Origin: Microbacterium sp. PM5
Lineage (GTDB): Bacteria > Actinomycetota > Actinomycetes > Actinomycetales > Microbacteriaceae
Reading direction: 5' to 3'
Length of the DNA: 64,000 nucleotides
Assembly: GCF_003293595.1 (NCBI RefSeq)
Contig: NZ_CP022162.1
Coordinates: 94,346 to 158,345, forward strand
How positions within the stretch are numbered: the stretch's first letter is position 1; the number at the start of each line of letters is the position of its first letter. This document shows positions 1 through 7,899 of this stretch, piece by piece. The position numbers and the translations under genes are program-made. The notes under the pieces are model-generated. The model was not told the origin of the DNA. It ran no database searches and saw nothing but the letters and a program-made list of their open reading frames with translations.

Positions 1-10
1 GGGTGGGGGC

Positions 11-487
11 GTGGGCAGCCTCGCCGTCGTGATCACCGTCTCGGATCGGTCGGCTGCGGGTGCGCGTGCCGACACGGCGGGCCCGCTGGCCGTCACGGCG
101 CTGCGCGAGGCGGGGTGGGAATGCTCCGACGCCCGGGTCGTCGCCGACGGCGCCGACAGCGTCGAGACGGCGCTGCGCGCCGCGCTCGACGACGGCGCGC
201 GTCTCATCGTCACCACCGGGGGCACCGGTGTCGCCGCCCGCGATGAGACCCCCGAGGGCACCGATCGCGTCATCGAACGCACGATCGACGGCATCTCCGA
301 GGAGCTGCGCCGGCGCGGCGTCGCCGAGAAGCCGGCCGGCATGCTCTCCCGCGGTCGTGCCGGGGTCGCCGCGCGCGCCCTGATCGTCAACCTGCCCGGA
401 TCGCCCGCGGCGGTGGCCTCCGGGATGCCCGTCATCCTGTCGGTCGCCGCTCACGTGGTGCATCAGCTCGACGGAGGAGATCACTGA
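11..487 (+). CDS. mog: MogA/MoaB-family molybdopterin-binding protein
   Basis: 158 aa protein of the MogA/MoaB family, which binds molybdopterin and, in MogA-type members, adenylylates it before molybdate insertion by MoeA. The N-terminal AVVITVSDRSAAGARADTAG segment and the TTGGTGVAARDETPEGT motif (about residues 68-84) are the family signatures, and LPGSPAAVASGM near the C-terminus closes the fold. The GTG start at 11 follows a G-rich stretch; only ten bases precede it, so an upstream start cannot be excluded. Its stop overlaps the moaE start by one base (TGATG), so the two are translationally coupled. MogA and MoaB cannot be told apart from sequence alone. Confidence 0.88.
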   Translation: MGSLAVVITVSDRSAAGARADTAGPLAVTALREAGWECSDARVVADGADSVETALRAALDDGARLIVTTGGTGVAARDETPEGTDRVIERTIDGISEELRRRGVAEKPAGMLSRGRAGVAARALIVNLPGSPAAVASGMPVILSVAAHVVHQLDGGDH

Positions 488-915
488 TGACTGCCGTTCG
501 CATCGCCCGCATCACCGACGAACCGCTGGATGCCGCCGCGCACCTCGCCGCCGTCGACGACCCCCGCGCGGGGGCTGTCACGAGCTTCATCGGCACGGTC
601 CGCGATCACGACCCCGATGCCGACACGGCCGTCGTCGCGCTGGAATACTCCTCGCACCCGGATGCCGAGGCGACGCTGCACGACATCGCGCTGACCGCCA
701 TCGGCGACACGCGTGCGACCGTCGCTGTGAGCCATCGCGTCGGACGTGTAGAGGTCGGCGAAGCCGCCGTCGTCATCGCGGTGTCCACCCCTCACCGTGC
801 CGAGGCGTTCGAGGTGTGCCGCGCCATCATCGAGGCGATCAAGCGCGAACTGCCGGTGTGGAAGCGTCAGCTCACGGCCGACGGCGCCGCCGCCTGGAAG
901 GGCATCGGCGGCTGA
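487..915 (+). CDS. moaE: Molybdopterin synthase catalytic subunit MoaE
   Basis: 142 aa, the usual MoaE length. MoaE is the large subunit of molybdopterin synthase; it receives sulfur from the MoaD C-terminal thiocarboxylate and builds the dithiolene of molybdopterin. Visible family features are FIGTVRDHDP near residue 38, HRVGRVEVGEAAVVIAVSTPHRAEAF in the middle third and the catalytic lysine-containing tail IKRELPVWKRQ. It is coupled to the upstream mog gene by a one-base overlap. The moaD partner lies 3 bp away in convergent orientation, so the two subunits are not co-transcribed. Confidence 0.95.
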   Translation: MTAVRIARITDEPLDAAAHLAAVDDPRAGAVTSFIGTVRDHDPDADTAVVALEYSSHPDAEATLHDIALTAIGDTRATVAVSHRVGRVEVGEAAVVIAVSTPHRAEAFEVCRAIIEAIKRELPVWKRQLTADGAAAWKGIGG

Positions 916-918
916 GGC

Positions 919-1152
919 TCACCCGCCGGCGAACGGCGGGAGCACGTCGACCAGGGTGTCGTCGCCCAACACCGTCGACGTGTCGGTGCGTCGTCCATCG
1001 ACGAGCACGGCGCAGCGGGGAAGGATGCGTCCGAGCGCCGGGTACTCCCGCGCCCAGGCGGCGCGCAGGTCGTCGAGATCGGTCTCGGCTCGCACCTCCT
1101 CGGCACGCCCGGCGAACTCCGCGGCGGCGGCGAAGTATCGGACCCGCGGCAT
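919..1152 (-). CDS. moaD: Molybdopterin synthase sulfur-carrier subunit MoaD
   Basis: 77 aa ubiquitin-like beta-grasp protein. It ends in Phe-Ala-Gly-Gly, the C-terminal Gly-Gly that MoeB adenylylates and that is then thiocarboxylated. It starts PRVRYFAAAAEFAG and carries the NGR-like DGRRTDTSTVLGDDTLVDVLPPFAGG ending of MoaD (shown here in parts: DTLVDVLPPFAGG). The ATG at 1152 overlaps the moaC stop by one base, so it is the last gene of the leftward moeB-moeA-moaC-moaD operon. It converges on moaE with 3 bp between stops. Confidence 0.93.
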   Translation of the reverse strand: MPRVRYFAAAAEFAGRAEEVRAETDLDDLRAAWAREYPALGRILPRCAVLVDGRRTDTSTVLGDDTLVDVLPPFAGG

Positions 1153-1622
1153 CAGGACTCCCGCACCCAGTCGCCCGACTTGCCGCCGGTCTTCGCGAGG
1201 AGGCGGACGTTCTCGATGGACGTGCCCTTGTCCATGCCCTTGACCATGTCCACGATCGTGAGCGCGGCCACCGCTGCCGCCGTCAGTGCTTCCATCTCCA
1301 CCCCGGTGCGGTCGGCGGTGCGGACGGTCGCCGTGATCTCGACGCCGTCGTCCGTGATCGCAAGGCCGACGCTCGCGCCGTGGACGCCGATCACGTGGGC
1401 GAGCGGCAGCAGCTCGGGTGTGCGCTTGGCGGCCTGGATGCCGGCGATGCGCGCGACGGCCAGCACGTCGCCCTTGGGCACCGTTCCGTCGCGGAGCGCT
1501 GCGACGACGGCGGGAGCGCAGCGGACCACGGCGCCGGCTGTCGCGGCGCGCACCGTGGGCTGCTTCTCGGTCACATCGACCATGCGGGCGTGGCCGGCCT
1601 CGTCCAGGTGGGTGAAGCTCAT
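1152..1622 (-). CDS. moaC: Cyclic pyranopterin monophosphate synthase MoaC
   Basis: 156 aa. MoaC converts the 3',8-cyclo-GTP made by MoaA into cyclic pyranopterin monophosphate. The start is set at the ATG of [17 protein letters not shown], the canonical MoaC opening; in-frame sequence further upstream is low-complexity and lies inside moeA. Catalytic-region motifs [28 protein letters not shown] and DMVKGMDKG are intact. It overlaps the moeA stop by 4 bp (ATGA) and the moaD start by 1 bp. Confidence 0.95.
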   Translation of the reverse strand: MSFTHLDEAGHARMVDVTEKQPTVRAATAGAVVRCAPAVVAALRDGTVPKGDVLAVARIAGIQAAKRTPELLPLAHVIGVHGASVGLAITDDGVEITATVRTADRTGVEMEALTAAAVAALTIVDMVKGMDKGTSIENVRLLAKTGGKSGDWVRES

Positions 1623-2884
1623 GCGTCCCATCCTTCCAGCAGGTGGACCTGCACCGGGTCGCCCTCCCGCACCTCCGCGATGTCGGCCGCGACGACGGCG
1701 AGCGCGCGCGCGAGGCCCAACCCGCCGGCCAGGTGCGATCCCGACCCGCCCGCGGTCGCGGGGCGGACCGTCCACGTCGGCGCCGAGGTGTCGATGACCG
1801 CGGGCAGGTACTGCCGCCGTCCCTCGGGGGTCCGCCACGACGTGCCGGCCGGCAGGGTCAGACGCGCCCGCTCGACGGTGCGCCGCCCCTGCATCGTCAG
1901 CAGAGCGGGGCGGACGAACACCTCGAACGAGACCGCCGCGCTGACCGGATTTCCCGGCAGACCGAACAGCAGAGCGATGCCGGTCGGCGTCGGCAGGGTG
2001 CCGAATCCCTGCGGCTTGCCCGGTTGCATCGCAACGCGGGTGAAGGTCATCGCCGCGGCGAGCTCGGTGCGCACCACCTCGAATGCGCCGGCGCTGACGC
2101 CGCCGGAGAAGACGACCGCATCGACGGGTGCCGCCAGCAGTGCGGCCACCGCGTTGCGCAGAGCTTCGCCCTCATCGTCCACGACGACCTGAGCGACCAC
2201 CTCTGCGCCGGCCGCCGCGACGAGGCCGGCGAGCAGCACGCCGTTGGATTCGGGGATCTGCCCGCGTCGCAGCGGCGTTCCGGCCGGCGCCAGCTCGCTG
2301 CCCGTCGAAACGATGCCGACCCGCGGACGCGCCGAGACGACCGCGTGAGTACGGCCCGCGGCGGTTGCCGCGGCGATCTGGAGCGGTCCGAGCACGACGC
2401 CCGTCTCGAGCACCACATCGTCCGCGCGGAGGTCGTCGCCGGCGCGGCGGACGAATGCTCCCGCGGCGCGCGGCGCACGGCGCACGGTCGTGTTCCGAAG
2501 GGAGTCGGCGAGGCCGCCCTCGGTGTCTTCGAAGGGCACGATGGCGTCGGCATCCGAGGGCACCGGCGAACCCGTCATGATGCGCGCGGCCTCGCCGGGG
2601 GCCAGCGGGGGATCGTCGGACGTGCCGGCGGGAAGATCCGCCACGACGCGGAGGATGGCGGGATCCTCCGGACTCGCGTGAGCGACGTCCGCGAAGCGCA
2701 CGGCGAAGCCGTCCATGGCGGAGTTGTCGAAGACGGGGATGTCCAGAGCTGCGCGCACGGGCTCGCGCAGTGTCGCGCCGGTGGCCGCGGTCAAGGGGAG
2801 GCGCACGGCGGGCAGTGGGCGCACGGCGGCGAGCACGTCCGCGAGCTGCTCCTCGACGGTGCGCAACGGCGCGTGGGAGGTCAT
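1619..2884 (-). CDS. moeA: Molybdopterin molybdenumtransferase MoeA
   Basis: 421 aa, typical MoeA size. MoeA inserts molybdate into (adenylylated) molybdopterin. The ATG at 2884 gives [18 protein letters not shown], the normal N-terminus, and overlaps the moeB stop by 4 bp. Motifs in order: [12 protein letters not shown] (about residue 50), [36 protein letters not shown] and SNGVLLAGL in the MogA-like domain [21 protein letters not shown] and [18 protein letters not shown]. The last part is the C-terminal beta-barrel domain IV. All family signature residues appear present. Confidence 0.96.
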   Translation of the reverse strand: MTSHAPLRTVEEQLADVLAAVRPLPAVRLPLTAATGATLREPVRAALDIPVFDNSAMDGFAVRFADVAHASPEDPAILRVVADLPAGTSDDPPLAPGEAARIMTGSPVPSDADAIVPFEDTEGGLADSLRNTTVRRAPRAAGAFVRRAGDDLRADDVVLETGVVLGPLQIAAATAAGRTHAVVSARPRVGIVSTGSELAPAGTPLRRGQIPESNGVLLAGLVAAAGAEVVAQVVVDDEGEALRNAVAALLAAPVDAVVFSGGVSAGAFEVVRTELAAAMTFTRVAMQPGKPQGFGTLPTPTGIALLFGLPGNPVSAAVSFEVFVRPALLTMQGRRTVERARLTLPAGTSWRTPEGRRQYLPAVIDTSAPTWTVRPATAGGSGSHLAGGLGLARALAVVAADIAEVREGDPVQVHLLEGWDA

Positions 2885-3999
2885 GCCTGCTGCCACGCGG
2901 CGAGACCGCCCACCAGGATGTCGGCGTCGACGCCGCGAGCGCGGAGCGCTTCGGCAGCGTGACGGGCGCGGATGCCGTGCGCGCAGATGACGACGACATG
3001 CTCGTCGTCGATCTGCGCCGGATCGTCCAGCAGGTCGCCGAGGGGGATCAGAACCGATCCGGCGACGACGCCGGTCTGCGTCTCCCACGGCTCGCGCACG
3101 TCCAGGAGGGTGGCCCCGGCCTCCTGCGCGGCGAGCATCTCGCTCGCCGTCAGTTCGCGGATCGGCGCAGGCGCCGCTTCTGCCGGGGCGACGCTCGGCG
3201 ACGGCGACGGCGATGGCGATGGCGAGGCGGGAGCGGACGCCCGCAGCGCCACCTCGGTCTGCGTGCCGCGCAACGCGTCGATCACGAGCACGCGGCCCAA
3301 CAGGGGCTCGCCGATGCCGACGATGAGTTTCACCGCCTCGATCGCGAGAATGCCGCCTACCTGAAGGCACAGGGCACCCAGCACGCCCACCTCGGCGCAG
3401 GTGGGTGGGGTGCCGGCGGCGTCGGCCGGGTGCAGGTCGGACAGCACGATCGGCTCCGTCCCCGCGGGAGGCGCGCTCCAGAACACCGTGGCCTGCGCAT
3501 GGAACTCCTGCAGCACGCCCCAGACGAGCGGGATGCCGAGACGCTCGCAGGCGGCGGCGACCGCTGCCCGGGTGTCGAACGTGTCGCTGCCGTCGACGAC
3601 GAGATCGGCGCCGTGGAGCAGATCTCCCGCATTCTCGGTCGTGAGGCGTTCGTTGACCGGGATGACGACCGTCTCGGGCGACAGGTCCGCAGCGACGCGC
3701 TGCGCCGACGCGGTCTTGCGGGCGCCGATGTCGACGTGTCGGTGCAGGAGTTGCCGCTGGAGGTTGCTGAGGTCGACGACGTCGTCGTCGATGACCGTGA
3801 GGGTGCCGATACCGGCGGCAGCGAGCGCCATCACGACGGGCGAGCCGAGGCCGCCGGCCCCGACGACGGCGACGTGCGCGGCCGCCAGCCGGCGCTGACC
3901 GAGATCGCCCACGCCGTTGAGCACGAGGTGGCGCTGAGTGCGGGCGCGCTCGGCGGGGGCGAGGGCGGGAACGGGGTCGACGAGAGGAGGCAGCGGCAC
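2881..3999 (-). CDS. moeB: MoeB/ThiF-type adenylyltransferase with C-terminal rhodanese domain
   Basis: 372 aa. It is expected to adenylylate the MoaD C-terminus and, through the rhodanese domain, pass on persulfide sulfur, an architecture like eukaryotic MOCS3. The E1-like domain (about 1-250) has VVGAGGLGSP, the DDDVVDLSNLQRQLLH nucleotide-binding segment, DTFDTR and the TCAEVGVLG cysteine. A Ser-Pro repeat linker follows (about 255-275), then a rhodanese domain with DVREPWE and the active-site loop CAHGIRARHA. The usual zinc-binding CxxC pairs of this family are not visible: where other members have Cys the sequence reads IVLSDLHPADA. First gene of the leftward Moco operon, divergent from the HTH-TOBE gene. 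Confidence 0.9.
   Translation of the reverse strand: MPLPPLVDPVPALAPAERARTQRHLVLNGVGDLGQRRLAAAHVAVVGAGGLGSPVVMALAAAGIGTLTVIDDDVVDLSNLQRQLLHRHVDIGARKTASAQRVAADLSPETVVIPVNERLTTENAGDLLHGADLVVDGSDTFDTRAAVAAACERLGIPLVWGVLQEFHAQATVFWSAPPAGTEPIVLSDLHPADAAGTPPTCAEVGVLGALCLQVGGILAIEAVKLIVGIGEPLLGRVLVIDALRGTQTEVALRASAPASPSPSPSPSPSVAPAEAAPAPIRELTASEMLAAQEAGATLLDVREPWETQTGVVAGSVLIPLGDLLDDPAQIDDEHVVVICAHGIRARHAAEALRARGVDADILVGGLAAWQQA
3197..3232. repeat. Short tandem repeat encoding a Ser-Pro linker in moeB
   Basis: A GGCGAC/GGCGAT hexamer is repeated about five times inside moeB. On the coding strand it specifies alternating Ser-Pro residues joining the E1-like and rhodanese domains. It is a coding low-complexity linker and may vary in copy number between strains. 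Confidence 0.6.
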
Positions 4000-4126
4000 G
4001 GAGCCAGCGTATCCGCCGTGTCTGCCCGCGGGGCCGGGGACCGAGAAGTCCTCCGCGGGGCAGAAAGCCGCAGTTGCGTCATCGCAGGCGCCCCTCTCGC
4101 CGCAGATGCGCGATATGGTCGGCGGT

Positions 4127-4522
4127 ATGCATTCTTATCGTGTCACCGAGGCCGCACGGCTGCTGGGCGTGAGCGACGACACCGTGCGCCGGTGGATCGA
4201 TCACGGCATCCTTCCGACGACGGGAGTCTCTCCGGTGGAGATCCCCGGTGACGCCCTCGCCGCACGAGCGGTCGAGCTCGCGCACGCCGCCGCGGACCCC
4301 GCGGATGTGCTCTCGAGCGCCCGCAACCGCTTCGTCGGACTGGTCACGCGCGTGCAGCAGGACGGCGTGATGGCACAGGTCGACATCCAGTCCGGCCCGC
4401 ACCGCGTCGTGTCGTTGATGTCCTCGGAAGCGGTGCGCGATCTGGGACTCGAACCCGGTGCGCTCGCCGTCGCGGTCATCAAAGCCACGACCGTCATCGT
4501 CGAGACCCCGAGGGAGCGGTGA
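4127..4522 (+). CDS. HTH and TOBE (molybdate-binding) domain regulator
   Basis: 131 aa. A MerR/excisionase-like helix-turn-helix occupies residues 1-50 (SYRVTEAARLLGVSDDTVRRWIDHG). A single TOBE/Mop domain follows (about 62-128: RNRFVGLVTRVQQDGVMAQVDIQ to VIKATTVIVETP). Mop domains bind molybdate or tungstate, so this is a likely molybdate-responsive regulator of the adjoining modABC genes, functionally like ModE but half its size. The start at 4127 gives the canonical HTH N-terminus; a TATGGT hexamer lies 7 nt upstream (4114-4119). The stop overlaps modA. Regulatory targets are inferred from position. Confidence 0.85.
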   Translation: MHSYRVTEAARLLGVSDDTVRRWIDHGILPTTGVSPVEIPGDALAARAVELAHAAADPADVLSSARNRFVGLVTRVQQDGVMAQVDIQSGPHRVVSLMSSEAVRDLGLEPGALAVAVIKATTVIVETPRER

Positions 4523-5331
4523 TGCGCACACGATCGCGATACGTCCTCGCGGTCCTCCTCGCCGGGGTCGTGGCGCTCGCCGGCTGCAGCGCGGCGGGGG
4601 GATCGGCGGATGCCGACCGCACCACCCCCGGGGCGGCGACGGCGTCGTCGGACGCGGTCTCCGGGGAGCTGACCGTCTTCGCCGCGGCATCATTGAAAGC
4701 GGCCTTCACCCGGCTCGCCGATCAGTTCCAGACGGCGCACCCGGGGGTGACGATCCGTCCGATCAGCTATGACGGATCGTCGACGTTGGCGACCCAGCTG
4801 ATCGAGGGGGCACCGGCCGACGTCTTCGCCTCTGCCGACGAGAAGAACATGCAGAAGGTCGTCGCCGCCGGACTCGCGTCCTCACCGCAGCCGTTCGCCA
4901 CGAACGTGCTCACCCTCATCGTCCCGTCGGGAAACCCCGCCGGCGTGCACGGGCTCGCCGACCTCGCCACGCCGGCGCTGCGGGTCGTCCTGTGCGCGGC
5001 CGAGGTGCCGTGCGGTGCGGCATCGCAGACGCTCCTGCAGAAGGCGGGCGTGACGGCATCCGTCGACAGCTACGAGCAGAACGTGACCGCCGTCCTCACG
5101 AAAGTGGCCAGCGGAGAGGCGGATGCCGGTCTCGTGTACGTGACCGACGCCGTGACGACGCCCGCCGTGCAGACGGTGGCGACGCCGGGCGCGGATGCCG
5201 TGGTCAACACATACCCGATCGTCGCCCTGGACGACGCGGCGAATCCCGCGGCGGCACGGGCCTTCGTGGGCTTCGTGCACTCCGATGCCGCGCGCGTCAC
5301 GCTCACCGACCTCGGCTTCGGTACGCCGTGA
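4522..5331 (+). CDS. modA: Molybdate ABC transporter substrate-binding lipoprotein ModA
   Basis: 269 aa extracytoplasmic molybdate-binding protein. The N-terminal lipoprotein signal ends in a lipobox with Leu-Ala-Gly-Cys (Cys about 22) followed by a Ser/Gly/Ala-rich tether. Family motifs TVFAAASLKAAF, SYDGSSTLATQLIEGAPADVFASAD and SGEADAGLVYVTDA are present. The ATG at 4522 is preferred because AGGGAG sits 5 nt upstream; a GTG at 4519 directly before it is an alternative. It is the first transporter gene after the TOBE regulator, with one-base overlap, and overlaps modB by GTGA. Confidence 0.95.
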   Translation: MRTRSRYVLAVLLAGVVALAGCSAAGGSADADRTTPGAATASSDAVSGELTVFAAASLKAAFTRLADQFQTAHPGVTIRPISYDGSSTLATQLIEGAPADVFASADEKNMQKVVAAGLASSPQPFATNVLTLIVPSGNPAGVHGLADLATPALRVVLCAAEVPCGAASQTLLQKAGVTASVDSYEQNVTAVLTKVASGEADAGLVYVTDAVTTPAVQTVATPGADAVVNTYPIVALDDAANPAAARAFVGFVHSDAARVTLTDLGFGTP

Positions 5332-6152
5332 CGGTCGCGACCGCCGGGCGGCGCGCGCAGCCGCGGGGATTCGTCCCGACCGTGCTGGCGGTGCCGGCGG
5401 TGCTGGGCCTCGCGGTGCTCGTGGTGCCGTTGACCGCGCTCGTCGGGCGTGTCGACGTCGCGACGTTCTGGGCCGACATCACCTCGCCGGCAGCGTTGTC
5501 GGCACTCGGGCTGTCGTTGGTGACGGGAGCGGTCGCGACCCTCGTCTGCATCGTTCTCGGCATCCCGCTGGCGCTGTGGATCGCGCGGTCGGGACCGCGG
5601 CTGGCGGGGGTGCTGCGGGCCGTGATCACCGTGCCGCTCGTGCTGCCGCCGATGGTGGGCGGGGTCGCGCTGCTGTTTCTGCTGGGACGCAACGGGTGGC
5701 TCGGGCAGGCGCTGGCGGTGATCGGCGTGCGGGTGCCGTTCACGACGGCGGCCGTGGTGATCGCCCAGACGTTCGTGGCGCTGCCGTTTCTCGTGCTGGC
5801 GCTCGAAGGGGCGCTCCGGGCGACCGGCACCGGCTACGAACGTGCCGCGGCGGCCCTCGGCGCGGGCCGGTGGCGCATCCTGTGGCGGATCACGCTGCCG
5901 CTGGCGGCGCCCGGCCTCATCGCGGGGGTGGTGCTGTGCTTCGCGCGCGCGATCGGCGAGTTCGGCGCGACGGCGCTGTTCGCCGGCAACGCACCGGGAG
6001 TGACCCAGACGATGCCGCTCGCGATCTACACGGCCTTCAACGGTGCGGGGGTCTCGCAGGGCACCGCCGTGGCGCTCTCGCTGCTGCTGCTGGTGACGGC
6101 GCTCGCGGTGCTGTTGGCCGTGCGGGCGTGGCGGCCGGGGGCGACGCGATGA
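5328..6152 (+). CDS. modB: Molybdate ABC transporter permease ModB
   Basis: 274 aa integral membrane protein with about six hydrophobic segments. The cytoplasmic EAA-type coupling loop, ERAAAALGAGRWRILWRITLP, sits near residues 175-195, followed by the GEFGATALFAGN segment typical of molybdate permeases. The GTG at 5328 is chosen because it overlaps the modA stop (GTGA) and gives a short basic N-terminus before the first helix. The stop overlaps modC by ATGA. Confidence 0.94.
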   Translation: MTVATAGRRAQPRGFVPTVLAVPAVLGLAVLVVPLTALVGRVDVATFWADITSPAALSALGLSLVTGAVATLVCIVLGIPLALWIARSGPRLAGVLRAVITVPLVLPPMVGGVALLFLLGRNGWLGQALAVIGVRVPFTTAAVVIAQTFVALPFLVLALEGALRATGTGYERAAAALGAGRWRILWRITLPLAAPGLIAGVVLCFARAIGEFGATALFAGNAPGVTQTMPLAIYTAFNGAGVSQGTAVALSLLLLVTALAVLLAVRAWRPGATR

Positions 6153-7231
6153 GCGGGGCGATGCTCGAGGCGCACGTCGTCGTGCGCCGGGAAGGCTTCG
6201 TCCTGGATGCCGAGATCTCGGCATCCGCGGGGGAGGTCGTCGCGGTGATGGGCCCGAGCGGTGCGGGGAAATCGACGCTCGTCTCGGTGATCGCGGGGCT
6301 GTCGCCGCTGAGCGATGGCGCCGTCCGGGTCGCCGGCGAGGTCGTCTCTTCGCCGCGCGCGCAGGTGACGCCGCAGCGCCGTGGCGTCGTGCTCCTGGGG
6401 CAGGAACCGCATCTGTTCCCGCACGTGAGTGCGCGCGACAACGTCGCCTTCGGGATGAGTGCGCCGGACGGTCGGGCACGGGCGGCCGCGCGCGTGGAGC
6501 GTCGCTCGCGTGCCGAGCGGGCGCTCGCCGAGGTGGGGCTCGCCGGGGTCGGCCATCGCCGCCCGGCCGAACTGTCGGGCGGTCAGCAGCAGCGGGTCGC
6601 GCTCGCCCGTGCGCTTGCGACCCTCCCGCGTGTGCTTCTGCTGGATGAGCCCTTCACGGCGCTCGATCCTGTCACGGTGGCCGATCTGCGTCGGATGCTC
6701 GCCGAGCGGCTACGCGCCGCCGGCACCACGGCGGTGTTCGTCACGCACGACGTGGTGGATGCCGTCGCGGTCGCGGATCGCCTCGTCGTGCTCGAAGCCG
6801 GGCGCGTGACGCAGTCCGGTGCGGTGCGTGAGGTCCTGACGACGCCGGCGACGGACTTCGTCGCGGCGCTCGCCGGCGTCAACCGGGCGGCCGGGCGGGT
6901 GGAGGACGGCGTGTGGGCGGCCGACCGGCTGCGTCTGCCCGCACCCTCGAGCGTCGAGGGCGACGCCGCGGCGCTCATCCCGATCGGTGCCGTGCGGCTC
7001 GATGCCGCGGATGCCGGCGTCGCGGGCCCGGGCTCGATCGATGGCGTCGCGACATGGTCGGCGCGCGTCGAACGCATCGAGGCAACGCCCTCGGGCGCGC
7101 GCGTGCACACGGCGTCGCCGGCGATCGTCTGTGAACTCACCGTGGCACAGATGCTGGCCGCGGCGATTGCGGAGGGCGACCGGGTGGTCCTGTCGGTGGA
7201 CACCGCCGACGTGCGGATCGTCGCCGCATGA
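6149..7231 (+). CDS. modC: Molybdate ABC transporter ATP-binding protein ModC
   Basis: 360 aa ATPase. Walker A is GPSGAGKST (about residue 34), Q-loop GQEPHLFPH, signature LSGGQQQRVALARALA, Walker B VLLLDEPF, H-loop VFVTHD. After about residue 250 a C-terminal TOBE/Mop domain follows (WSARVERIEATPSGARVH to VDTADVRIVAA), the regulatory molybdate-binding domain that allows trans-inhibition in characterised homologues. Coupled to modB by a 4-bp overlap; last gene of the mod operon. Confidence 0.95.
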   Translation: MSGAMLEAHVVVRREGFVLDAEISASAGEVVAVMGPSGAGKSTLVSVIAGLSPLSDGAVRVAGEVVSSPRAQVTPQRRGVVLLGQEPHLFPHVSARDNVAFGMSAPDGRARAAARVERRSRAERALAEVGLAGVGHRRPAELSGGQQQRVALARALATLPRVLLLDEPFTALDPVTVADLRRMLAERLRAAGTTAVFVTHDVVDAVAVADRLVVLEAGRVTQSGAVREVLTTPATDFVAALAGVNRAAGRVEDGVWAADRLRLPAPSSVEGDAAALIPIGAVRLDAADAGVAGPGSIDGVATWSARVERIEATPSGARVHTASPAIVCELTVAQMLAAAIAEGDRVVLSVDTADVRIVAA

Positions 7232-7255
7232 ATCGGCGCCGGCGGCGTGCTGGTG

Positions 7256-7771
7256 TCACGTCTCGGTGTCGATAGCGGTGTCGAGGTGTCGCAGGAAGTC
7301 GGCGTTTGCCCGCAGAGCCGGGCGATAGCGATCCAGTTCCGTCGCCGGCGCGTGCGCGGCGATGACGTCGAGCAACTCGGCGAAGGCGGCGTGGACCTGG
7401 CCGGCGGCATGTCGGCTGAGGGCCTGGAAGACGGCGAGGGAGATCGCGTCGGGAAACTCGCGGCGTGCGTCGGCGAACACCCGGAGGGAGTCGTCGAGCC
7501 GGTCGAGGTTGCGCAGCGTACTGGCGTACTGCAAGAGGCATCGGCGGCGGACGTCGCCGGTGAGGCCTGCTTCGAGCGCGCGTGGATACAGAGCCGCGGC
7601 CGCACTCTCGTCGCCGGCGGTGTCATATGCCCCCGCGAGCTCGTACAGAACGCGCGCGTGCTCGGGATGCCGCGCGTGGACCTCCTCGAGCGCCGCGACC
7701 GTCGGCGCCATGTCATCGCGATCTCGTGCCGCGAAGATGCGGTCCAACTCGTCGTCGAGGCTCTCACTCAT
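7256..7771 (-). CDS. Tetratricopeptide-repeat protein
   Basis: 171 aa, acidic, soluble, entirely helical in appearance. It resembles the short actinobacterial TPR protein family (TPR group 5 type): residues 20-120 contain repeats such as ARVLYELAGAYDTAGDESAAAALYPRALEAG and YASTLRNLDRLDDSLRVFADARREFPD (quoted in parts: YELAGAYDTAGDE, FADARREFPD). No catalytic motif. Convergent with modC (24 bp apart) and divergent from moaA. Role unknown; a protein-interaction function is inferred only from the fold. Confidence 0.8.
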   Translation of the reverse strand: MSESLDDELDRIFAARDRDDMAPTVAALEEVHARHPEHARVLYELAGAYDTAGDESAAAALYPRALEAGLTGDVRRRCLLQYASTLRNLDRLDDSLRVFADARREFPDAISLAVFQALSRHAAGQVHAAFAELLDVIAAHAPATELDRYRPALRANADFLRHLDTAIDTET

Positions 7772-7887
7772 CCACCGATCCTCTCAGAACGGTGGGGCGC
7801 GCCCGGCGAGCCGTGCGCGAGCGTGCGGCGATCCGTCTGCTCGGCGGGCGAAATCCGCCATTCGGCCTTCCCCCTCCATTCGCCGGG

Positions 7888-7893
7888 TAGCCT
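7888..7893 (+). promoter_or_regulatory. Putative leaderless -10 element of moaA (TAGCCT)
   Basis: TAGCCT, followed by exactly six bases (CGGACC) and the moaA ATG at 7900. It fits the actinobacterial TANNNT -10 consensus with transcription starting at or next to the start codon; no Shine-Dalgarno is visible. The same spacing recurs at many genes in this window. Confidence 0.55.
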
Positions 7894-7899
7894 CGGACC

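Noticed and set aside
816-2192. A 458-residue plus-strand frame across moaE, moaD, moaC and moeA
   Set aside because: Composition typical of high-GC shadow frames; the opposite strand encodes four well-conserved Moco proteins.
4111-4140. Possible ModE-like box (CGATA...TATCG) at the HTH-TOBE gene start
   Set aside because: Only five-base arms across a long gap that runs into the coding region; poor match to known ModE sites.
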